From: Ilumatobacteraceae bacterium | Lineage (GTDB): Bacteria > Actinomycetota > Acidimicrobiia > Acidimicrobiales > Ilumatobacteraceae | DNA: 6,670 bases | Reading direction: 5' to 3' | Assembly (NCBI GenBank): GCA_019090765.1 | Contig: JAHRVJ010000374.1 | Coordinates: forward strand, 1 to 6,670 | Shown here: piece by piece, positions 1-5,084 of the stretch | Layout of the letters: each line of letters starts with the position of its first letter | Numbering within the stretch: the first letter of the stretch is position 1 | Program-made: the position numbers and the translations under genes | Notes under the pieces: generated by a model | What the model saw: the letters and a program-made list of their open reading frames with translations, nothing else | The model's database searches: none | Told to the model about the DNA's origin: nothing

Positions 1-803
1 AGCCCAAGTAACCGATGGAACATCGTTGGCACCATGTGGCTGCTGGTCACTCCCCACTCTTGGATCAGCTTCAGCGTGCCTTCGGGGGTCCACTTGTCGA
101 CGAGCAACATCGTTTGTCCGAGGTGCATCGCACCCATACCGAAGGCGAGCGGAGCCGCATGATAGAGCGGGCCCGCAACTAGGTGGACGCCTGGCCCCGG
201 CGCGATGTCGAACAACATCGAGAGCATCGATCCAGCGAGTCCCGCAGCGTTCACGTCGCCTTCAGGCAATGGGCGGCGGACTCCCTTCGGGCGACCGGTG
301 GTGCCGGAGGTGTACAGCATCGAAGTTCCGGGCGAGCGATCGGCCGGGGGAGTGGTGGGTTGGCCTTCTGCAAGTTCTTCGAACGGCCGGTAGCCGTCGA
401 CCGATCCGATTGAGAATCGGTTTTCGGCGGGGAGGTTAAGCTCCGGCGCTGCTCCGACGCCTGCATCGCCATAGCGATCGTGGATGACGAGCACTTGGGC
501 TTCGCAATCGTTGACTATGTAGGCAATTTCAGGACCGGTGAGGTGGAAGTTGACGCAGGTGAGGTACAGCCCGGTCTGCATGGCCGCGAGGTAAAGCTCG
601 ACAAACTGTGATTCGTTGGGAAGAACGATTGCCACGCCGTCGCCGCGCTTTAGTCCGAGCGACCGCAACCCGTTGGCAAGCTGGTTCGATCGCTGCTCCA
701 ATTGGGCGAAGGTTGAGGTGGTTCCCTGAGCATCAACGAGCGCGAGGCGCTCTGGGTCGGCTTCGGCAATCGCCCAAAATCCGAGTGCTGCTGATTCATC
801 CAT
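1..803 (-). CDS. Acyl-CoA synthetase (AMP-forming), N-terminal part; runs off the left edge
   Basis: Adenylate-forming enzyme expected to activate a carboxylic acid with ATP to an acyl-adenylate and then to an acyl-CoA thioester in the cytoplasm. The frame is open from an ATG at 803 to the window edge: 267 full codons, roughly half of a usual 500-residue enzyme. The N-terminal domain shows the family pattern: a tyrosine-free LEQRSNQLA segment near residues 35-43, GDGVAIVLPN near 54-63, and the ATP-binding P-loop YTSGTTGRPKG at 164-174, followed by PLYHAAPL at 212-219 and VPTMFHRLL at 258-266. The AMP-binding core motif, hinge and catalytic lysine of the C-terminal domain would lie outside the window. 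The start is supported by AGGGGA five bases upstream. It is transcribed divergently from the dehydrogenase at 924. It is a paralogue of the synthetase at 5084-6628; the two align by eye along this whole stretch but differ at many positions, so this is not a recent duplication. Acyl substrate is unknown; fatty, steroid-side-chain or terpenoid acids are all possible. Confidence is high for the family and low for the substrate. Confidence 0.93.
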   Translation of the reverse strand, partial: MDESAALGFWAIAEADPERLALVDAQGTTSTFAQLEQRSNQLANGLRSLGLKRGDGVAIVLPNESQFVELYLAAMQTGLYLTCVNFHLTGPEIAYIVNDCEAQVLVIHDRYGDAGVGAAPELNLPAENRFSIGSVDGYRPFEELAEGQPTTPPADRSPGTSMLYTSGTTGRPKGVRRPLPEGDVNAAGLAGSMLSMLFDIAPGPGVHLVAGPLYHAAPLAFGMGAMHLGQTMLLVDKWTPEGTLKLIQEWGVTSSHMVPTMFHRLLG

Positions 804-808
804 TGCTG

Positions 809-814
809 TCCCCT
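809..814 (-). promoter_or_regulatory. Ribosome binding site of the left acyl-CoA synthetase
   Basis: On the minus strand AGGGGA sits five bases before the ATG at 803, a good Shine-Dalgarno match and spacing. It decides this start: a second ATG at 799 is out of frame. The right-hand synthetase uses the same AGGGGA core before its own start. Confidence 0.75.
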
Positions 815-911
815 TGCTTGTTTCTGCGACTTCGCTTAGTTGCCTTGAACCGTTGGTGTGACAGTATCTGATGAGCGTCTTGGCTCTAAAGACGGGCGCA
901 CGAACCAATAC

Positions 912-918
912 GGAGGAA
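912..918 (+). promoter_or_regulatory. Ribosome binding site of the short-chain dehydrogenase
   Basis: GGAGGAA is five bases upstream of the ATG at 924, a near-perfect Shine-Dalgarno sequence. This places the start at 924 rather than at the in-frame GTG at 858, which would add 22 residues unlike the family and has no comparable site. Confidence 0.85.
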
Positions 919-923
919 CGATC

Positions 924-1835
924 ATGATTGGAATTTGCGACGGACGAGTCGTTGTCATCACCGGCGCGGCACGCGGCATCGGGCGAGAACACGCCCTTGC
1001 CTACGCTGCGGAGGGGGCCAAGGTTGTTGTGAACGACCTCGGTGCTGAGGTTGATGGCAGCGGATCTGCAACCGGTGTTGCTGGCGAAGTGGTCGACGCG
1101 ATTCGCGATGCTGGTGGTGAAGCGGTAGCGAACGGCGACGACATCTCCGACTTCCAGGGGGCCAAGCGACTTATCGACACGGCGGTGGAGGCGTTCGGTG
1201 GCCTCGATGTGGTCGTCAACAATGCGGGCATCTTGCGGGACCGCATGTTGGTCAACATGAGCGAAGACGAGTTCGATGCGGTCATCAAAGTGCACCTCAA
1301 GGGCACCTTCGGCCCGATGCATTGGGCGGCGACCTACTGGCGCGAGCGCTCTAAGGCGGGCGAGACAAACGATGCACGCATCATCAACACCTCGTCAGGC
1401 TCAGGCCTTTACGGCAATCCTGGCCAAACCAACTATGGCGCAGCGAAGGCTGGCATCGCCGCAATGACGATCATCGCGGCGAAGGAGCTGGACCGCTACG
1501 GCGTTACGGTCAACGCGATCGCGCCAGCGGCGTTGACCCGGATGACCGAGAATCTTGGCCTCGGAGCGATGTCTGCTGCAGTCGAGGAAGGCGGGTTTGA
1601 TGCTTATGCTCCCGAGAACATCTCGCCGATCGTGGTCTGGCTTGGAAGTAAGGAAGCCGCCGGTGTAACCGGCCGTGTCTTCAACGTGGCTGGCGGCAAG
1701 CTGTCGATCGCCAACGGCTGGGCGCCTGGGCCCGAGCAGAACAAGCAAGCCAAGTGGGACCCTTCCGAGCTCGGACCGGTTGTTGAGCAGATCTTGGCCG
1801 AGGCCGATCCTGCTCCCAGTCTTGGGATGTCGTAA
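924..1835 (+). CDS. Short-chain dehydrogenase, MFE-2-type 3-hydroxyacyl-CoA dehydrogenase-like
   Basis: A 303-residue classical short-chain dehydrogenase/reductase. Visible features: the nucleotide-binding TGAARGIG at 13-20, NDLG at 37-40 at the end of the second strand, NNAG at 99-102, catalytic Ser158 in NTSSGSG, catalytic Tyr171 and Lys175 in YGAAK, and NAIAPAA at 197-203. The stretch NNAGILRDR, the VHLKGTF segment and the SGLYGNPGQTNYGAAK region resemble the dehydrogenase domain of peroxisomal multifunctional enzyme type 2 and its stand-alone actinobacterial relatives. Those oxidise 3-hydroxyacyl-CoA esters (some also act on 17beta-hydroxysteroids) with NAD+ in the cytoplasm. Unlike eukaryotic MFE-2 there is no fused hydratase or sterol-carrier domain; after about residue 265 there is only a short tail (WDPSELGPVVEQILAEAD) of a kind seen in MFE-2-like proteins. 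The start at 924 is chosen for the GGAGGAA site. The gene diverges from an acyl-CoA synthetase, which fits a role in acyl-CoA breakdown. The exact substrate is inferred from family only; a steroid or other alcohol is an alternative. Confidence 0.9.
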   Translation: MIGICDGRVVVITGAARGIGREHALAYAAEGAKVVVNDLGAEVDGSGSATGVAGEVVDAIRDAGGEAVANGDDISDFQGAKRLIDTAVEAFGGLDVVVNNAGILRDRMLVNMSEDEFDAVIKVHLKGTFGPMHWAATYWRERSKAGETNDARIINTSSGSGLYGNPGQTNYGAAKAGIAAMTIIAAKELDRYGVTVNAIAPAALTRMTENLGLGAMSAAVEEGGFDAYAPENISPIVVWLGSKEAAGVTGRVFNVAGGKLSIANGWAPGPEQNKQAKWDPSELGPVVEQILAEADPAPSLGMS

Positions 1836-1857
1836 CTCCCCAAGATCGACACAGAAG

Positions 1858-1905
1858 TGATCGGTCATGGTTCCTGCGGTGTTCCTTAGGAACCATGACC
1901 GATCA
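1858..1905 (+). terminator. Perfect 18-bp inverted repeat, probable terminator of the dehydrogenase
   Basis: Bases 1858-1875 (TGATCGGTCATGGTTCCT) are the exact reverse complement of 1888-1905, separated by a 12-base loop. The stem can be extended by G-T and A-T pairs at 1857/1906 and 1856/1907. It begins 23 bases after the dehydrogenase stop and ends 83 bases before the malic enzyme start. A transcript would form a very stable hairpin. There is no U-run after it (TTCAACCCC), so it would be a tail-less terminator of the kind proposed for many Actinobacteria. A transcript-stabilising hairpin or a large operator are alternatives. Confidence 0.7.
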
Positions 1906-1976
1906 TTCAACCCCACCCGGATAGGTCGCTGTCGTTGGACTCTCGATAACCGAAGGTTGGGGCGATGATCGTGCGT

Positions 1977-1989
1977 TAGATTTGTTGCA
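1977..1989 (+). promoter_or_regulatory. Probable -10 box for leaderless transcription of the malic enzyme gene
   Basis: TAGATT (1977-1982) fits the actinobacterial TANNNT -10 pattern, and its final T is exactly seven bases before the A of the ATG at 1989, so the first transcribed base would be the start codon. No Shine-Dalgarno sequence precedes this ATG, as expected for a leaderless mRNA. No good -35 is present at normal spacing; TTGGGG at 1957-1962 is 14 bases upstream, and a small AACC-gaa-GGTT repeat (1948-1958) overlaps that area. Assigned from sequence pattern only. Confidence 0.5.
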
Positions 1990-3401
1990 TGATGTCGAAG
2001 CCTCCGGCCACCCAATACTCGATCACTATCAGCGTCACGCTGAACAATGTGCCAGGCGTACTCGGCAAACTGGCGGCCTCGATTGGGGAGGCCGGCGGCA
2101 ACATCTACGCGGTTGACTCCTTCGTGGCTAAAGGCGCGGTCGTTGACCGTGAAATTGTCGTCAACTGCAAGAGTGTTGAACACCAGTCTGTTGTCGTCGA
2201 AGCAGTGCGCGGCACAGAAGGCATAACGCTGCACGACTGGTGGGACCGCACGTTCCGGATGCACGAAGGCGGCAAGATCGAGGTGCTGCCGCTTTGCTCA
2301 GTAGGCGACCAGGATGACCTCTCCATGGCGTACACGCCCGGTGTTGCAAGAGTCTGTACAGCGATTGCTGAGGACCCGGCCCTCGCCGACAGCTATACGA
2401 TCCGGAAGAACACAGTGGCGATCGTCTCCGACGGAACGGCCGTGCTCGGGCTCGGTGATATCGGACCGAAGGGGGCAATGCCGGTGATGGAAGGCAAAGC
2501 ACTGTTGTTCAAGGCGTTTGGTGGCGTTGACGCATTTCCTATCTGTCTTGATGTGTCCACCCCCGAGGAGATCATTGAGACCGTTGTGCGGCTGGCCCCA
2601 ACCTTTGGCGGGATCAACCTTGAGGACATCGCGGCGCCCGGCGCCTTTCTAGTCGAGGAGGCGTTGAAGGAACGTCTCGATATCCCCGTCTTCCACGATG
2701 ATCAGCATGGCACTGCGGTCGTCGCGCTGGCGGCGCTCGAGAACGCGTTACGGATTACCGGAAAGAAGATGGCTGATCTCTCGATCGTCATTTCCGGCGT
2801 TGGTGCGGCGGGGGTCGCGATTGGCAAGATCCTTTTGGGAGCGGGGGCGACGCACATTGTTGGCGTCGACAGCAGAGGGGCGGTGTACGACGGTCGAGAT
2901 GGCCTCAACTCTTGGAAGCAGTGGTTCGCGGAGAAGACCAACCCCGACCGCAAGCAGGGGTCGCTGTCTGATGTGATGCACGACGCCGATGTGTTTATCG
3001 GCGTGAGCGCACCTGATGTGCTCACTGTTGAAGATGTGCAGAACATGGGCAACGACCCCGTCGTGTTTGCGATGGCCAATCCCGACCCAGAGATTCGCCC
3101 CGAGTTGGTCGAAGGCCTGGTGCGGGTACTGGGTACCGGGCGCAGCGACTACCCAAATCAGATCAACAACGTGCTGGCCTTTCCAGGGATCTTCCGTGGA
3201 GCACTAGACACGCGAGCATCGGAAATAACTGATGGAATGAAGTTGGCCGCTGCCGAGGCGATAGCGGCGTCAGTTCCCGACGCCGAGCTCACCGAGACAC
3301 ACATCATGCCGTCGGTGTTTGACCCGTCCGTTTCAGTCCGAGTCGCCGAGGCTGTCGCGGCCGCAGCCCGAGCCGATGGCGTGGCCCGACTGACTACGTA
3401 G
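1989..3401 (+). CDS. Malic enzyme with N-terminal ACT domain
   Basis: Oxidative decarboxylation of L-malate to pyruvate and CO2 with reduction of NAD(P)+, in the cytoplasm. The 470 residues comprise an ACT-type ligand-binding domain at about 11-88 (SITISVTLNNVPGVLGKLA, then a hydrophobic DREIVVNC strand), the malic enzyme N-terminal domain at about 95-250 and the NAD(P)-binding domain at about 251-465. Catalytic and binding motifs are present: YTPGVA at 115-120 with the catalytic Tyr115, VSDGTAVLGLGD at 146-157, MEGK with the likely catalytic Lys170, the metal-binding NLEDI (Glu212, Asp213) and FHDDQHGTA (Asp237/238), the dinucleotide loop GVGAAG at 270-275, and ANPDPEI and YPNQINN further on. 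Asp294 at the end of the second strand of that fold is compatible with NAD+, but cofactor choice is not certain. This is the short malic enzyme form, with ACT fused in front as in known actinobacterial proteins; ACT domains usually bind amino acids or other small effectors, so allosteric control is inferred. ATG codons at 1989 and 1992 are adjacent; either could be used. It appears to have its own promoter and ends two bases from the convergent monooxygenase. Confidence 0.95.
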   Translation: MMSKPPATQYSITISVTLNNVPGVLGKLAASIGEAGGNIYAVDSFVAKGAVVDREIVVNCKSVEHQSVVVEAVRGTEGITLHDWWDRTFRMHEGGKIEVLPLCSVGDQDDLSMAYTPGVARVCTAIAEDPALADSYTIRKNTVAIVSDGTAVLGLGDIGPKGAMPVMEGKALLFKAFGGVDAFPICLDVSTPEEIIETVVRLAPTFGGINLEDIAAPGAFLVEEALKERLDIPVFHDDQHGTAVVALAALENALRITGKKMADLSIVISGVGAAGVAIGKILLGAGATHIVGVDSRGAVYDGRDGLNSWKQWFAEKTNPDRKQGSLSDVMHDADVFIGVSAPDVLTVEDVQNMGNDPVVFAMANPDPEIRPELVEGLVRVLGTGRSDYPNQINNVLAFPGIFRGALDTRASEITDGMKLAAAEAIAASVPDAELTETHIMPSVFDPSVSVRVAEAVAAAARADGVARLTT

Positions 3402-3403
3402 CG

Positions 3404-5032
3404 TCAGGACCCATCGCTAGCCATGGGGCGCAGCTCGAAGCCGCTGTATTCGTTCTCCGCACAGCTATCGCACTGCTGCATATACATCGGAATTCCGCCG
3501 GGGTAGTTCAGCAGTTCCCGTTTCTTGCCGGGGATGTTGGCGCCCACGTACCAGGAGTCGGCCTTGTCAAACAGGGTGAACTCGCTGATCGTTCGGACCT
3601 GTGTGCTCCAGGCTTCTTCGGCCTCGGGCGTTGCTTCGATTCGGGTCACGCCACGGTCGCGTAGGTCAGCGAGCAGTTGCACCACCCAGCCTCCCTGCTG
3701 TTCGGCGCAGGTCGGTCCGTTGCAGAATCCTGATGGGCTCTGTGGCCCATAGAGATAAATCAGGTTCGGGAATCCGGCGCTCGACAAGCCGAGGTGGGTT
3801 TTGACGCCGTCGGCCCAATTCTCCTTGAGTGACTGCCCTTTGCTGCCGCGAATATCGATGGCGGTCAGCCCACCGGTGACGGCATCGAAGCCGGTGGCCA
3901 TCACCAAGATGTCGAACTCGTAGTCGCCGTCGGAGGTCTTCAGCCCATTGCCAGTAATCCGCTCGATCGGAGTTGCACGTAGGTCAACAAGGGTCACATT
4001 GTCTTGGTTAAAGGAGTCATAGTAGGTCTGCTCAAGTGAGGGACGTTTTACGCCAAACGGGTGGAGAGGTTCGGTTGGAGCCAACATCTCTGCGGTCTGA
4101 GGATCACCGATGCGTTCGATCACCTTGCTCCGCCAGAAATCGTATGCAGTGCGATTGGCCTCCTCGTCGAGCATCACATCTGCGAAATTGCTCGCCCAGA
4201 AGCTGAACCCACCTTCCTGCCACATCTCTTCAAAACCTGCGTTGCGGGCCTCTGCTGAGAGTTCGAGCGCCGACTCGGTACGCCCCCGGAAGTCGAAGCC
4301 ACCGAAGGACTTCGTTCGTCGTTGAAACATGTCGGGGTAATCGTGCTTCATCTCGTCTTGATCGGCGCGACTCAGCTTCCGTTGTTGCATTGCTAGAGCA
4401 GTAATCGGAGTTCGCTGAAAGACATAGACTTCGGCCGCGATCTTCGCCGCCTCCTGCACGACCTGCACTCCGCTGGCCCCGGTGCCGACGATGCCGACGC
4501 GTTTGCCTGTCATGTCGAGGCCATCCTGTGGCCACAGTGCGGTGTGGTGACAGACGCCATCGAAGCTGGCGAGGCCCTCAAAGTCGGGTGTGTATGGTTT
4601 GGAGGCGAATCCTGTGCAGACAACCACGAACCTGGCAGTCAGTGAGCTACCGCTGGTCGACTCGATGCACCATTGGAGACTCTCTTCATCCCATGTCGCG
4701 GAGCTGACCCGTGTATCGAAGCGGATGTCGCGACTCAACTGCCATTTCTCGTCGACGTGCTCAAAATAGCGTCGCATGGCGCCAGATTCGGGAAAGCGTT
4801 CGTCCCAGTACCAGTCGCGCCATAATTCCTCGTCGGAGAATTCGTAAACGGGGACGTTTGAATCGCACCGGGCGCCTGGATAGCGGTTGAAGTGCCAGAT
4901 GCCGCCGAGGCCCGAACCCGCTTCGAGGAGGAGCGTTTTGAAGCCGAGGGAACGTAACCGATGCAACTGGTATACGCCCGCGAATCCGGCACCTACGACG
5001 ATCACATCGAAGTCAGCATTGCTGGGGGGCAT
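3404..5032 (-). CDS. Type I Baeyer-Villiger monooxygenase (flavin-containing)
   Basis: FAD- and NADPH-dependent enzyme that inserts one oxygen atom of O2 next to a ketone carbonyl, giving an ester or lactone; soluble. The 542 residues match the usual size. Two Rossmann motifs are seen, GAGFAG at 14-19 for FAD and GTGASG at 183-188 for NADPH, with the Baeyer-Villiger fingerprint FDGVCHHTALWP at 157-168 (F-x-G-x3-H-x3-W-P) between them. The second diagnostic motif GGIW...YPGARCD lies at 43-57, with Asp57 the expected active-site acid. Arg330 in VKRP corresponds to the arginine that stabilises the flavin peroxide in cyclohexanone monooxygenase. ATGF (379-382) and WYVGANIPGK (494-503) complete the fold. 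No catalytic residue appears lost. A C-x2-C pair (521, 524) near the C-terminus is unusual but may be chance. The ATG at 5032 is the only sensible start, yet has no Shine-Dalgarno sequence. It lies 51 bases downstream of an acyl-CoA synthetase on the same strand, probably in the same operon. Substrate (cyclic, linear, steroid or terpenoid ketone) cannot be told. Confidence 0.94.
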   Translation of the reverse strand: MPPSNADFDVIVVGAGFAGVYQLHRLRSLGFKTLLLEAGSGLGGIWHFNRYPGARCDSNVPVYEFSDEELWRDWYWDERFPESGAMRRYFEHVDEKWQLSRDIRFDTRVSSATWDEESLQWCIESTSGSSLTARFVVVCTGFASKPYTPDFEGLASFDGVCHHTALWPQDGLDMTGKRVGIVGTGASGVQVVQEAAKIAAEVYVFQRTPITALAMQQRKLSRADQDEMKHDYPDMFQRRTKSFGGFDFRGRTESALELSAEARNAGFEEMWQEGGFSFWASNFADVMLDEEANRTAYDFWRSKVIERIGDPQTAEMLAPTEPLHPFGVKRPSLEQTYYDSFNQDNVTLVDLRATPIERITGNGLKTSDGDYEFDILVMATGFDAVTGGLTAIDIRGSKGQSLKENWADGVKTHLGLSSAGFPNLIYLYGPQSPSGFCNGPTCAEQQGGWVVQLLADLRDRGVTRIEATPEAEEAWSTQVRTISEFTLFDKADSWYVGANIPGKKRELLNYPGGIPMYMQQCDSCAENEYSGFELRPMASDGS

Positions 5033-5080
5033 CGCGCTACAAAACCGAGTTGTGGCGCATCTCGTGGATCAGGCCCCCAG
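5022..5080 (-). promoter_or_regulatory. Potential mRNA stem enclosing the monooxygenase start codon
   Basis: In the minus-strand transcript CUGGGGG (5080-5074) is complementary to CCCCCAG (5028-5022), which forms codons 2-4 of the monooxygenase. Inside this, GCGC/GCGC and ACAA/UUGU arms (5058-5050 with 5042-5034, one A-C mismatch, 7-base loop) form a second hairpin ending just before the ATG at 5032. The folded form would place the start codon within structure. The pairing is seen in the sequence; that it forms or regulates is inference, and 7-bp arms can arise by chance in G+C-rich DNA. Confidence 0.35.
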
Positions 5081-5084
5081 TCAT
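5037..5084 (-). CDS. Possible 15-codon coupling (leader) reading frame before the monooxygenase
   Basis: A minus-strand frame MTGGLIHEMRHNSVL starts at an ATG overlapping the synthetase stop codon (TGATG; ATG at 5084-5082) and ends in TAG at 5037, four bases before the monooxygenase ATG. GGGAG at 5098-5094, inside the synthetase, lies nine bases upstream of its ATG and could act as its ribosome binding site. The peptide resembles nothing I recognise and carries no obvious run of regulatory codons. If real, its job would more likely be to hand ribosomes from the synthetase to the monooxygenase, which lacks its own binding site, than to make a functional peptide. A chance frame is a fair alternative. 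Confidence 0.3.
   Translation of the reverse strand: MTGGLIHEMRHNSVL

Larger units (their letters stand above)
804..923. promoter_or_regulatory. Divergent intergenic region between synthetase and dehydrogenase
   Basis: These 120 bases separate two genes reading away from each other, so promoters for both must lie here or overlap the gene starts. No convincing -35/-10 pair stands out. On the plus strand TTGAAC (845-850) is followed after 14 bases by TATCTG (865-870), which is too close for a standard sigma-70 promoter. On the minus strand TACTGT (866-861) fits TANNNT. A small inverted repeat, CGTCTT (876-881) and AAGACG (889-894) with a 7-base spacer, lies in the leader of the dehydrogenase and could be an operator or weak hairpin. 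I looked for the steroid-regulator KstR consensus (AAC-NN-GTT core); the closest match, AACCGTT at 848-854, has only one base between the half sites and does not qualify. Confidence 0.5.

Noticed and set aside
26..439. Plus-strand open frame of 137 codons at the left edge
   Set aside because: It is the complement of the partial acyl-CoA synthetase, whose P-loop and other motifs are clear on the minus strand; the peptide is Arg/Ser-rich low-information sequence.
845..858. Possible KstR (steroid regulon) operator around AACCGTT
   Set aside because: The KstR core needs AAC and GTT two bases apart; here they are one base apart and the flanking T/A positions do not match.
858..923. Upstream GTG start adding 22 residues to the dehydrogenase
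   Set aside because: The GGAGGAA site directly before the ATG at 924 and the usual distance of the TGxxxGIG motif from the N-terminus favour 924; the extra residues look like leader sequence.
1935..1940. TTGGAC as a -35 element for the malic enzyme promoter
   Set aside because: It is 36 bases from the TAGATT box, about twice the workable spacing.
1401..2264. Long minus-strand open frame (287 codons) spanning the end of the dehydrogenase, the intergenic hairpin and the start of the malic enzyme
   Set aside because: It is antisense to two well-supported genes, crosses the inverted repeat, is rich in Arg, His and Asp as expected for a reversed frame, and shows no recognisable domain.
4932..4992. 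Possible alternative or frameshifted start of the monooxygenase further inside the gene
   Set aside because: Any later start would remove the N-terminal FAD-binding GAGFAG motif; the frame is intact from 5032 onward.
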